64,000 bases of DNA. Source: COE1 sp963596435. GTDB taxonomy: Bacteria > Bacillota > Clostridia > Lachnospirales > Lachnospiraceae. The stretch is from assembly GCA_963596435.1 (NCBI GenBank), contig CAVBMG010000005.1, positions 1 through 64,000 on the forward strand, written 5' to 3'. Shown in pieces: positions 33,308 through 42,197 of this stretch. The stretch's first letter is position 1. The number at the start of each line of letters is the position of its first letter. The notes under the pieces were generated by a model. It saw only the letters and a list, made by a program, of their open reading frames with translations. It was not told the DNA's origin and made no database searches. The position numbers and the translations under genes are program-made.

Positions 33308-34047
33308 CTAATAAGTCATTTTGAATTGTTCTGCTGCTGCATAACCATCTGTAAGGTTCTCGTTATTTTCAGCATACACTCCGACCATTGTTCCTGCGAA
33401 GCTTCGTCCAACTACCTCATTTGCAAGATAGCGTGTGGTCAGTGAGGTCAGCTCCTTTATGTTCTGCATTTACACTGATGCAGCATTGGAAATCCGCTTG
33501 TGGGATAAGTATCATTGCCATTTTCCCCTGTGGTCTTATATCATCCCGATTAGACAGAATAGGATTATGGGGACATGCCTCGTATTCTCCCCATATTGTA
33601 CGACTCCTGCTGATTGTTATCATATGATTAGCTGCTGTTCCACCCTCTGCGGCCATCAGATAATACCACTCACCTATATGGTACACATGAGGCGCTTCCA
33701 GATGTGGTCCGCCGCTTCCATGCTAGATAGGTCTGAAGGCTTCCTTTATTTCTCCTGTAAAAGGGTCTGCCACTCCCATAGATATCGTTTTCTGCATACT
33801 CCCACAACGTTCATTGGTGCTGTAATACAGCTTGTCGGCTTCCCAATAGAGATCTGGGTCTACACCGCCTACCTGTATCCATACCGGCTTTGACCAGGAA
33901 CCTGCAGGATTCTCTGCATGTATGATAAAATTGCCATACCCTTCTACTGCTGCCGTAAGATAAAAAATCCCTTCCCACCCGGCATATACTCGGGTCTGCA
34001 TGAAAGCCCGTCAGTATGGGATTCTGATACAAAATGTCATTTATCAT
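33308..34047 (-). pseudogene. Decayed GH43 (beta-xylosidase/arabinofuranosidase) gene
   Basis: Pieces of one GH43 enzyme appear in order but in different frames. ATG 34047 starts DILYQNPILTGFHADPSIC (catalytic base Asp). After a frameshift comes GIFYLTAAVEGYGNF ... VGGVDPDLYWEADKLYYST, then a nonsense codon (TAG) near 33725, then GPHLEAPHVYHIGEWYYLMA with PHNPILSNRD. The C-terminal piece NIKELTSLTTRYLANEVVG ... FKMTY ends at TAG 33308. Only ~740 bp remain where a full gene needs roughly 1.5 kb, so an internal deletion has also occurred. It retains a ribosome site 1 nt after the esterase stop. Confidence 0.85.
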
Positions 34048-34048
34048 A

Positions 34049-35053
34049 TTAATCCTCTTTTCTGCGCAGGTGCTTCTGCATAATCTCTCCCCAGTTGTCT
34101 GCTATCTGCTCGATTCCTCTACAGCTTGGATGTGTACCATCGGCTGATATCAGTGCTGCATCATTTAACAGTGTCAGTCCGTCTGTAAAAATCAATCTTT
34201 CTGAAGCATATTTACTTACAATGGTACGCATTTTGCCTGCAAGCTCCTGTTCTGTTTCTTCCCCATTAAAGCCAAAAATAGATGTGGCAAATACCGGCCG
34301 GGAATCCTCTGCTAAAATCCGTGTAAAACAGTCCACTCTTTTCTCAAATTCAAACAGACTCAGACGTCTCTTTTCTCCAACTGCATTGATACCCATTTCT
34401 ACTGATGCGAAATCCCAATCCTTGCGTGACACCAGATATTCTGCCATCTTTTCTTCCATAAGGGCGCAGCCTGCAAAGCCCATGTTGATATAATCTGTAT
34501 GTAACCTTTGGGCAATGCGGAAAGGATAAGAATTGGGTTGAATCAGACCTAGGCTTCCATGAGTAATGGAAGAACCGTATGCCAGATAAGTCCTAGGTGG
34601 CAGTTCGTCCCTCGCCGGAGGTTCTGTTTCTCCTGATACACCCACATAATAGCAAGGCGTATACGGCATAATCACACGGACTACCTCAGGGGCAAAGGGC
34701 AGATTGTTTTCCTTAGAAATCTGCTGTAATTTCTCCATATTCTGTGGATATTCTATATGAACCAAAGTATTCACATCACTGATATTCTTTGAAGAATACT
34801 CCCATCCACCCTGAAATGAGCCAAAGAAAATATGAACTGTAGCGCTCTCTGCAACCATATCTGAACGCAGAATCAAATCCACAGAGCCCTTTGGCATCTT
34901 AAAGCGCAGCTCCACTCCTGTTGAAAAGCAGTTATTCATCACTCCATCGCTGATAGCATTTCGTGTCTGCTCACATACTCTACGCAGCAGGCAGCCTTTT
35001 TCCGTGTGCTCCATCTCTTCTACATTATGAAATAAAATATTATCAAATATCAT
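34049..35053 (-). CDS. SGNH/GDSL esterase with N-terminal jelly-roll (CE2-like)
   Basis: A 334-residue hydrolase. An N-terminal beta-sandwich (~1-140) precedes an SGNH catalytic domain: block I AYGSSITHG (nucleophile Ser), a Gly in block II (NMGFAGCAL), MGINAV at the GxND block with Asn retained, and DGTHPSCRG carrying the Asp/His pair. This layout resembles carbohydrate esterase 2 type deacetylases, which remove O-acetyl groups that block pectin or xylan hydrolases. Cytoplasmic. It overlaps the GH2 gene by 11 nt, so translation is coupled. Confidence 0.8.
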   Translation of the reverse strand: MIFDNILFHNVEEMEHTEKGCLLRRVCEQTRNAISDGVMNNCFSTGVELRFKMPKGSVDLILRSDMVAESATVHIFFGSFQGGWEYSSKNISDVNTLVHIEYPQNMEKLQQISKENNLPFAPEVVRVIMPYTPCYYVGVSGETEPPARDELPPRTYLAYGSSITHGSLGLIQPNSYPFRIAQRLHTDYINMGFAGCALMEEKMAEYLVSRKDWDFASVEMGINAVGEKRRLSLFEFEKRVDCFTRILAEDSRPVFATSIFGFNGEETEQELAGKMRTIVSKYASERLIFTDGLTLLNDAALISADGTHPSCRGIEQIADNWGEIMQKHLRRKED

Positions 35054-37385
35054 ATAAACAAATCTCTCCTTCCATCAGTCCGCTTCCGTATGCCCTAACT
35101 TTTACTCTGCCTTTACCGGTTCTGTGAATCAGGACACTTGCATGCCCCTGATACAGATGTATGCTGTCGTTGTTGTATGGTTCATCCCCTGTAATATCCC
35201 CATTATCTACACCAAGCAACTGTGCATCGCCTTCTACTGCAAAAAATACTTTTGCACTCTCTCTGAAAACCGGGTGATTCTCTTCATCATAAGCCCTGAC
35301 TTTTAATAAAAGGTACTCGTCATCCGTTATCTCAGTGTCAAATTGCAATTTAACTGCCAGCGAAGGAATCTCAAGCTCCTGTCTGCATACCTCAGTTCCA
35401 TGATTTTTACCGATAACTGTCACTTTTCCCTGTAAATATGGAATGTATCCTGTAATACAATGATTTGCACAGGTCTGTGGAGATGGTAACAGAAATTCCT
35501 TATCAGCGACCTGTAAAGTTATCTCCTCACAATTCGATGCAATCATATACGGGAGTACCGTCTTATGAAACATAGGAAATTCCCAGTGATTTACATAATG
35601 CGGATAATCCCAGTGTTCCTTGACTCCCTTATCCGGGATAGTGTAATCAGCCACTGCAAAATGCACCATAGGCTCGTCCGTCCAATAGCTCTGCATCAGC
35701 CATGCAATCTGCCTTTTCTCCATATCTGTAGAGAACAACGCTCCTGACCAGCCCTTAGCAGGCCAGCCCATAGATTCTCCCAGATAATCTATTCCCGTCC
35801 AGATAAAGCCCCCAATACAATAAGAATGCTCTACCACATCAAACCACGGATTGCGCTCTGTATAATTCTGAAACTTCTCACCCTCACCACGAAAATACAT
35901 ATACGTCTCCGTCCCAAGAATCAGCTTATCCGGTATCAGCTCATGCATTCTTTCATACCATTGCTCCTGATAATTACAGGCAAGTACATCCACATACTGC
36001 GCAATGCGCTCTATCTGATGTATCCTGTCATCTATATCAAATATCTCACCCTTGCGCACTTCGTCTACATATTTCTGGATATCCTTGACCTGCGACATAT
36101 CTACTGCTGCCTCCGGCCAGAAGAAATGTGGATTCATTGCCAGCGTCACAGGTCTGGTATTGTCAAGCTCCTTTACCTTTTTCACATGTGCCTGCAATAA
36201 CTTCAGCATACCATCATGTGCCTGATTCTCTACCTCATTTCCAACACCCCAGAAAATGACAGAAGGCCTGTTACGGTCTCTTTTCACCATAGTCTCAATA
36301 TCTCGCTGCCACTCCGTAGCATAATGTCTTCCGTAGGCTCCGCCTGTCCATTTATCAAAAGCCTCTTCATATACATAAAAGCCCATCTCGTCACACAAAT
36401 CCAGCATCTCCGGAGAAAACAGATGGTGGGCAAGCCGCAGCGCATTGCAGCCGATTTCTTTAAGCTTCTTTAACCGCATTCTGTAAATATCCTTTGGTAC
36501 TGCTGTTCCGAAAGGCCCCGCCTCCTGATGAAGACACACACCTTTTAATTTTACTTCCTTACTATTAACAAGCAGACCTCTGTGCAAATCTGTCTGTATA
36601 CTTCGTATGCCATAATGAAAGCTGGCAGCATCTTCTTTCTTGACCAGTGCGACGTTGATTGTGTACAGATAGGGCTCCTCTGCACTCCATAAATGGCACT
36701 TTTCTCTTGGAATCGTCAAAAGAACACGTTCTCCCTGTCCTGACACACTGGCAAGCACTTCTTTGTCTGCATCATCCACAAGCTCTACAAATATCTCTTT
36801 ATCTATGCCCGCATTCACTACAAGCTGCACCTGACTTTCTGATATCAGCTCTGTCGTGACCTGAATATCTTCCTGAACCAGATGTTCTCTTGCTGTCTCC
36901 AGAAGATATACCTTTCGATAGATTCCTGCGCCACTGTACCATCTGTCAGCAGGAGTATGTGTACTATCCACTCTTACAAGAATTTCATTTTCTCCGGATA
37001 TCAGCATTTGTGTGACATTTAACTGAAAAGGACTATAGCCGTAGCGCCTGCCGCCTGCTTCCTGCCCATTTACCCAGACTGTACTCATTTCATATACGCC
37101 ATCAAAGCACAGTGTATATTCCAACTGTTCATCCTTTACCAGATTGATTCGTGTCCTGTACCAACCGATTCCCCATCTGTTGCGGAAGCCTTGATCCGTA
37201 CCTCTCTCCATATCACGGTCAAACGGACAGTCCACTGCCCAGTCATGTGGTAGTCTAATTTCCCTATAGGACAGTTGTGCTGCGTCTGTCAGTGTCAATG
37301 CCTGTATCTGCAAGCCTTTTTGTAATGCAAATTCCCATTTCTGCCCTGCTCCACTTAATGATATCATACGCCTTTTATTCTTCAT
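35043..37385 (-). CDS. GH2 glycoside hydrolase (beta-galactosidase type)
   Basis: A 780-residue family 2 enzyme: sugar-binding jelly-roll (RLPHDWAVDCPFDRDMERG, WYRTRINL), an Ig-like domain, a TIM barrel and C-terminal sandwiches. The acid/base Glu is in FWGVGNEVEN and the nucleophile Glu in LILGTETYMY. Motif GVCLHQEAGPFG replaces the usual NRHEHHP-like start of the barrel. Specificity could be beta-galactosidase, beta-glucuronidase or a related activity; galactan side chains of pectin or xyloglucan would suit. First intact gene of the operon, divergent from the AraC regulator. Confidence 0.85.
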   Translation of the reverse strand: MKNKRRMISLSGAGQKWEFALQKGLQIQALTLTDAAQLSYREIRLPHDWAVDCPFDRDMERGTDQGFRNRWGIGWYRTRINLVKDEQLEYTLCFDGVYEMSTVWVNGQEAGGRRYGYSPFQLNVTQMLISGENEILVRVDSTHTPADRWYSGAGIYRKVYLLETAREHLVQEDIQVTTELISESQVQLVVNAGIDKEIFVELVDDADKEVLASVSGQGERVLLTIPREKCHLWSAEEPYLYTINVALVKKEDAASFHYGIRSIQTDLHRGLLVNSKEVKLKGVCLHQEAGPFGTAVPKDIYRMRLKKLKEIGCNALRLAHHLFSPEMLDLCDEMGFYVYEEAFDKWTGGAYGRHYATEWQRDIETMVKRDRNRPSVIFWGVGNEVENQAHDGMLKLLQAHVKKVKELDNTRPVTLAMNPHFFWPEAAVDMSQVKDIQKYVDEVRKGEIFDIDDRIHQIERIAQYVDVLACNYQEQWYERMHELIPDKLILGTETYMYFRGEGEKFQNYTERNPWFDVVEHSYCIGGFIWTGIDYLGESMGWPAKGWSGALFSTDMEKRQIAWLMQSYWTDEPMVHFAVADYTIPDKGVKEHWDYPHYVNHWEFPMFHKTVLPYMIASNCEEITLQVADKEFLLPSPQTCANHCITGYIPYLQGKVTVIGKNHGTEVCRQELEIPSLAVKLQFDTEITDDEYLLLKVRAYDEENHPVFRESAKVFFAVEGDAQLLGVDNGDITGDEPYNNDSIHLYQGHASVLIHRTGKGRVKVRAYGSGLMEGEICLYDI

Positions 37386-37431
37386 GGCTTCACCCCATAT
37401 ATTTCTTTATTAATATTACACGCATTGCTGT

Positions 37432-37656
37432 TTACAGCAGCACTTCTGCATTGGTTCCATAATAGATGTCATCCCGAAAAGCCAGCTTCTTAAATATATT
37501 CTCCATATGCTCCCAGTTATCATCTACTGTAAATTCATAGCTGTGTCCCCAGATATACAACAGCTGTGGCTCTTCTGTATCCGACTGCTGGAAACGTTCT
37601 ATGCCCTCCATAATAGCTGCATCCGCATGATGGAAGCTTGCCTTGAGTCTTAACAA
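37432..37656 (-). pseudogene. C-terminal fragment of a polysaccharide-deacetylase-like gene
   Basis: The frame reads LRLKASFHHADAAIMEGIER followed by LLYIWGHSYEFTVDDNWEHM and KKLAFRDDIYYGTNAEVL. The YIWGHSYEF...NWEH...DDIYY-TN pattern is the C-terminal end of clostridial polysaccharide deacetylase (CE4-type) proteins. The N-terminal catalytic part with the metal-binding motifs is missing, and about 160 bp upstream the AraC promoter region begins, so this is a truncated remnant. It may still be transcribed as the leader of the GH2 operon. Confidence 0.6.
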
Positions 37657-37729
37657 ATCCGTTTGGAGTGTAAAATCACGTCAGCTTGTAGCCACTATTC
37701 CAGTATAATTCACCCTCAATTAATGTAAA

Positions 37730-37788
37730 TGCACTATTCTATACTTTATTTATTTTCTATTGCATTATTCTATACTGATTATTATAAT
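37730..37788 (+). promoter_or_regulatory. araC-type promoter with direct-repeat operator
   Basis: Two copies of TGCAYTATTCTATACT (37730-37745 and 37761-37776) lie in direct repeat, 31 bp apart, three helical turns. The second overlaps the -35 box of a promoter TTGCAT (37760-37765), 17-nt spacer, TATAAT (37783-37788), reading into the AraC-type gene. AraC-family proteins bind such direct repeats, so this is the likely site for autoregulation and for control of the divergent GH operon. Confidence 0.65.
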
Positions 37789-37819
37789 GTAAGTAACTAT
37801 TTGGAAGGAGTCAGATATC

Positions 37820-38647
37820 ATGCCAGACAAGCCACTACTCATCAGGCGCACACATGCCATTCATGATTTTGATATGTCTTATGAAGAAATCAAAAAAGGC
37901 TGGCAGATGCCTTATATGCACCGCCATATTTCTTATGAAATATATCTGCTGTTATACGGAGAAAGGATTGTGACCATTGGAGAAGAGCATTATCTGGTGC
38001 ATTCCGGTCATGCCACTCTTTTTGGCAGTGAAGTTCCACACTGCAGCCGTGGTGAGACTGATTTTTCAGGTATCTGCATCAGCTTCACCATAGAACTGCT
38101 GAAACAATATTTTAAGCAATCCACCATACATGAGCTTCTGCGGTGCTTCGACCATCCTATTATCTGTGTACCCCCAGACTATCAGCAGACTCTGTTAGAA
38201 ATGACACTATCCCACTCTTATGCTTCTGAAGCCAGATATCTGAAATTAGCACAGCTTCTCTATGATTTTGAATGTTTCCACAGGCAGCAGCCCTATGAAG
38301 AATCCGCTTATAATATCTCAACGCCCAATGCTGCCAAACGGCTTATGGAATATATCGACAGCAATTATACGCAGATTTATTCTATCAGTGATATTAGCAC
38401 TGCCCTTGATATTTCTGAAGCATATGTATATAAAGTCTTGCAAAAAGAAAAGGGCATGACACCCAAGGACTACATCAATCAGCTGCGCATCCACCATGCT
38501 CTTCGTGAGCTGGAATACTCCAGCCATACTGTTTCAGCGATTGCAGAAGTAAGTGGTTATCAGTCTGTCAATTATTTCATCCGTATATTCCGTTCCTATG
38601 TGGGCATGACTCCTACACAGTTCCGCAGACAGCTTTCTCAGTCATAA
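37820..38647 (+). CDS. AraC-family transcriptional regulator
   Basis: A 275-residue regulator: an N-terminal cupin-like effector domain (~25-110, YMHRHISYEIYLLLYGERIV ... FGSEVPHCSR) and two C-terminal helix-turn-helix units (~175-270, SISDISTALDISEAYVYKVL and TVSAIAEVSGYQSVNYFIRIF with the family signature GMTPTQFRR). AAGGAG lies 9 nt before ATG 37820. Divergent from the pectin-type GH operon and next to direct repeats, it is the probable local activator, sensing an oligosaccharide or uronate derivative. Effector identity is not visible. Confidence 0.92.
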   Translation: MPDKPLLIRRTHAIHDFDMSYEEIKKGWQMPYMHRHISYEIYLLLYGERIVTIGEEHYLVHSGHATLFGSEVPHCSRGETDFSGICISFTIELLKQYFKQSTIHELLRCFDHPIICVPPDYQQTLLEMTLSHSYASEARYLKLAQLLYDFECFHRQQPYEESAYNISTPNAAKRLMEYIDSNYTQIYSISDISTALDISEAYVYKVLQKEKGMTPKDYINQLRIHHALRELEYSSHTVSAIAEVSGYQSVNYFIRIFRSYVGMTPTQFRRQLSQS

Positions 38648-38808
38648 ATTAACTTCCGTAAACTGAAAGCCCTGCCTTTGGACGCTCTCTTAAAACTGTC
38701 TATAAAATAAATAATAGCCGGAAGAATTAAATACTTTTATGCAGTTTTGAATCGGGGATAATATGGAGATTAAATATCTATAACGGTTAAATTTATATTA
38801 TTTTACGG

Positions 38809-38837
38809 TTGATTTTCGGATGTATTCCTGTTATAAT
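38809..38837 (+). promoter_or_regulatory. Promoter of the HTH-Uma2 gene
   Basis: TTGATT (38809-38814), 17-nt spacer, TATAAT (38832-38837), ~50 bp before ATG 38886. Confidence 0.6.
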
Positions 38838-38885
38838 AAAGATATACCATATAGAATGTATGTACGCTGCGAAGGAGGTTTCTAT

Positions 38886-39650
38886 ATGACAATCAATGAA
38901 ATGAAAGAGAAGAAGAAAGAAAAGGGATATACCTATGCGCAAATGTCTGTCCTGTCCGGCGTGCCTCTTGGTACAATCCAGAAGATTTTCTCAGGAGAAA
39001 CGGAAAGTCCCCGTTACGACACGCTACAGGCACTGGAACAGCTTTTCTCTGAAAAATCTACTGTATGTGAAGAAGCTTCCTATCAGTCTGACAGGAATGG
39101 CAGCTATACTCTTGACGACTATTATGCATTGCCGGATGAACAACGTGTAGAGTTGATTGATGGGTATTTTTATGATATGTCAGCTCCCACCTTCCATCAT
39201 CAGTCCATTGGAGGTGAGATTCATCGACAGATTGCTAATTATATTCTGGAACACAAGGGAAGCTGCAGACCCTTCATTGCTCCTGTAGATGTGCAGCTTG
39301 ACTGTGATAATAAGACCATGGTTCAACCGGATGTAGGCATCATATGTGATCCCTCCAAAATTAAAAAATTCGGTATCTACGGTGCACCTGATTTTCTCGT
39401 GGAAGTTATCTCTCCTTCTACCAAAAGAAAAGATTATACCTTAAAACTATCCAAATACATGAACGCCGGTGTACGGGAATACTGGATTCTGGATTATGCT
39501 CAGCGTAAGCTTCTTGTATATTTCTTTGAAAGTGAAGCCTGCCCGGTTATTTACGGTCTGGATCAGCCTGTTCCTGTAGGAATCTATCATGGAGAACTGA
39601 CCATTGATTTTTCCAATATTCTAAAATGGATCGGAGAAGATCTGGTATAA
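38886..39650 (+). CDS. HTH-Uma2 fusion, PD-(D/E)XK nuclease-like protein
   Basis: A 254-residue protein. Start ATG 38886 follows AAGGAGG by ~7 nt; the longer frame from 38820 runs through the promoter and is rejected. Residues ~1-50 are an Xre-like helix-turn-helix (TYAQMSVLSGVPLGTIQKIF). Residues ~75-250 are a Uma2 (DUF820) domain with YALPDEQRVELIDGYFYDMS, MVQPDVGIICD and DFLVEVISPSTKRKDYTLKL, giving the Asp ... Glu of the restriction-endonuclease-like fold. Uma2 proteins are abundant and of unknown role. The attached DNA-binding domain suggests sequence-targeted action or autoregulation. Monocistronic, with promoter and terminator. Confidence 0.85.
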   Translation: MTINEMKEKKKEKGYTYAQMSVLSGVPLGTIQKIFSGETESPRYDTLQALEQLFSEKSTVCEEASYQSDRNGSYTLDDYYALPDEQRVELIDGYFYDMSAPTFHHQSIGGEIHRQIANYILEHKGSCRPFIAPVDVQLDCDNKTMVQPDVGIICDPSKIKKFGIYGAPDFLVEVISPSTKRKDYTLKLSKYMNAGVREYWILDYAQRKLLVYFFESEACPVIYGLDQPVPVGIYHGELTIDFSNILKWIGEDLV

Positions 39651-39673
39651 CACAGTTTTATCACCAAATGCAC

Positions 39674-39709
39674 AAAAGGAGATGAAAGTCCACCACTTTC
39701 ATCTCCTTT
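39674..39709. terminator. Bidirectional intrinsic terminator
   Basis: AAAGGAGATGAAAGT pairs with ACTTTCATCTCCTTT. It serves the Uma2 gene and the long minus-strand operon ending at 39726. Confidence 0.9.
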
Positions 39710-39725
39710 ATACACTTTTCGAGGT

Positions 39726-41867
39726 TTATTTCTTAAACAGTTTACCAAAGAATGACTTCTTCTCTTCTGTCTTTTCCTCTTCAACTGCTGTTTGAGCTTC
39801 ACCCTCTGTAGTAATTGTTTCTGCTTCTTTTACAGCTTCGCCAATTCCTGCCTTAGGATGTTCCTTCAGTGCCAACAATGCGTCATAAGCCTGCAGCACG
39901 CTCAGGTTCTTCTCTTCTGCAATTTTCTTTGCTGTATATCCTTCAATTGTGATCATACCCATCGGAGGATACTCTGCATTACGTACTGTAGAAGTAAATT
40001 CAACAAAGATGCTGCTGTCAGATTTCAGTCTCTTATAATAATGGAGTGCTTCCACGTAGGAAAGCTTGCATCCCTGGGTCAGATAAATCATCAGCTCTTC
40101 TCTCAGAGGTTCTGAATGCTTCCACTGTTTTGCAATCTCACCCATCAGATGAACGTCTACCAGACACATAACATCAGGACCATCTGTTACAGCTGCCACC
40201 TTGCTTGCTGCTTCAAACTGCTCCATGAATTTCTCATTGTCAATGCCAGCAGGAGTCAGTCTGCCTTCTCCGGTTCTGCCACCTTCAAAGCGGTTGGTCA
40301 CGATCAGATAAGCCAGCTGGTTACGCAGTGTGAATGAACCATCCTGCTCTCTCAAGGTGAAGACAAATGGCTTCTCACACAGTGCTTCTGTCAACGGCAC
40401 AGTCATTCTGTTCATCAGTCTGTTGTACTGTTTCTTCTTCTCTTCATCCTGGGCTGTTCTTGCTGCATCGAAGCGACGTCCTGCTTCCTGAAGCATAACG
40501 ATCATTTCAGATACTGAACACTCTGCCATATAAGTGATACCTTCATCATAATCTGTATCCAGATGTGATGCCAGTTCTTCTCTTCTCTCCTTGCTTACTG
40601 CATAGGGATTCTCTGTATTTACAAAAGAAATCGGCTCAAAACGGTATTGCGTTGTTCCGTCTTTCTCTATTTTTAATGCACTACATTCCTGTGATGTCAG
40701 GAATTTCTCCATATCTGTCTCAAATCCTGCGGTCTCCATAAAGAAAGAGAATTTGCAATGGATAGAATGCAATGTATCATCATCCAGATTGATACTGGTA
40801 ACACCTACTTGTGCAGCTACCGCCAGAACAGTCTGCAGAGAATGCATCTTATCATTCTTCTTTAATACACCAATTGGATAAGTGCCGTCAAATACCGGTA
40901 GAAGTGTCGGATTCTCCAGACAATAATTCACTGCATCCTCATATTTTTCAAAGAGATACATCTGAACATTCTCTTCAGCCAGCTTCAACAGGAACGGTGT
41001 ACCAAGACAGGTTCTGTAATCACTGTGTCTGGTTCCTAACAGAATATAGACTTCTTCCATATTTGCATACTCGCAGATACGGGCTTTGACCTTCTCCTCA
41101 TTCCATACCGGTGGTGTGAAATATGCACTGATATCCAGCGTTGCAGGATCAAATTCCAGCCAGTAATTACGATGCGGCTCTACGATTACCTGAAAATGTC
41201 CCTTTACAAACTGCGCCAGCAAGGACAATTTATATTTATTAATTGGCTTTTTATCCGGGTTGTAGCGCATAGCACTCTCAGCTGTCAGGAATACTTTAAG
41301 AGATTCATAATCATAATCCTTATCATCCTTAGGCTGGCTCTTATCCTTCTTGCGCTTCATGGTCATGATCTCAAAAGTCTGCTTCTCACCTTCTGCCGGT
41401 TTCTTGCGAAAATCCGGTAATTTACCGATGATGAACACTGACTTTGTAAGCATATGTGCTACTGCTTCTTCCCTGGTGCATCTGTCGATGGACACTCTGT
41501 ACATGTAATGATAGGAATCCACGATTTCTTTCATTACTCTGAGGTCTTTTGCAGATAAATACTTTTCATCACACAATGTTGTCTTAGAACCATTCTCCAA
41601 AGTATTGATATGAAGTACCAAACCTGTGATATTCTCATCAAAGATCTGATAAATAACCTCACCCAGCTTATCTTCATGATAAGCATAACGATATTCACCA
41701 TATCTCTTTGCCTTATTTACATAGGCGTCATAATATTCTTTTTCAAAAAATACATGAATAGCATCGTCGAAGACCTCTTCTTCATTACGCTGCATTACCA
41801 TGATATCTTTATTCAGCCCTTCAAAAAGGCGTAACTGCCATATTGTTATGTTTGATTTTCTTTCCAC
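39726..41867 (-). CDS. Large protein of unknown function with SseB-like modules
   Basis: A 713-residue soluble acidic protein that I do not recognise as a named family. At least two stretches look like SseB-type modules: residues ~180-255 (LKVFLTAESAMRYNPDKKPI ... FQVIVEPHRNYWLEFDP) and ~270-375 (VYILLGTRHSDYRTCLGTPF ... LPVFDGTYPIGVL ... VGVTSINLDDDT). The C-terminus is Glu-rich and ends in the basic SFFGKLFKK, which might contact membrane or nucleic acid. The start taken is GTG 41867 after AAGGG; ATG at residue 23 (VMQRNEEEVF) is an alternative. Last gene of the pheA-ppx-ppk-maf transcript. Confidence 0.6.
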   Translation of the reverse strand: MERKSNITIWQLRLFEGLNKDIMVMQRNEEEVFDDAIHVFFEKEYYDAYVNKAKRYGEYRYAYHEDKLGEVIYQIFDENITGLVLHINTLENGSKTTLCDEKYLSAKDLRVMKEIVDSYHYMYRVSIDRCTREEAVAHMLTKSVFIIGKLPDFRKKPAEGEKQTFEIMTMKRKKDKSQPKDDKDYDYESLKVFLTAESAMRYNPDKKPINKYKLSLLAQFVKGHFQVIVEPHRNYWLEFDPATLDISAYFTPPVWNEEKVKARICEYANMEEVYILLGTRHSDYRTCLGTPFLLKLAEENVQMYLFEKYEDAVNYCLENPTLLPVFDGTYPIGVLKKNDKMHSLQTVLAVAAQVGVTSINLDDDTLHSIHCKFSFFMETAGFETDMEKFLTSQECSALKIEKDGTTQYRFEPISFVNTENPYAVSKERREELASHLDTDYDEGITYMAECSVSEMIVMLQEAGRRFDAARTAQDEEKKKQYNRLMNRMTVPLTEALCEKPFVFTLREQDGSFTLRNQLAYLIVTNRFEGGRTGEGRLTPAGIDNEKFMEQFEAASKVAAVTDGPDVMCLVDVHLMGEIAKQWKHSEPLREELMIYLTQGCKLSYVEALHYYKRLKSDSSIFVEFTSTVRNAEYPPMGMITIEGYTAKKIAEEKNLSVLQAYDALLALKEHPKAGIGEAVKEAETITTEGEAQTAVEEEKTEEKKSFFGKLFKK

Positions 41868-41891
41868 TTAACTTTACCCTTATCCCTATTC

Positions 41892-42155
41892 TTAGCTTTC
41901 TACGATCAGATATCTGCCGTCTCCCACGTCAAATACCTCAGGTGCATCCAGAATATCTTCCTTGCTCTGTCCTTCCAGATCCACACCCTCTTCATCAAAG
42001 TAATCCCATACTTCATCCAGAGAATCTACCACAACCGCCATGCATTCTTCCAGGAAGTCCTCTGCTTCCTCCGGTGTTTCTGCTACATTCTCAGGAAAAA
42101 GCTGTAACTGATTCTCCAAAAAACATTCTAATACTGCATCATCATACTCGTGCAT
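41892..42155 (-). CDS. Small acidic protein of unknown function
   Basis: An 87-residue, strongly acidic protein (EYDDAVLECFLENQLQLFPE ... EEAEDFLEECMAVVVDSLDE) with no membrane segment and no recognisable domain. AAAGG precedes the ATG by ~12 nt. It sits 42 nt after maf and 24 nt before the large SseB-like gene, so it belongs to the operon. Not a shadow frame: no other frame is open here and its composition is protein-like. Confidence 0.6.
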   Translation of the reverse strand: MHEYDDAVLECFLENQLQLFPENVAETPEEAEDFLEECMAVVVDSLDEVWDYFDEEGVDLEGQSKEDILDAPEVFDVGDGRYLIVES

Positions 42156-42197
42156 ATTCTTACCATACCTTTCTGTACCATAATTTCCAGTACTGCT

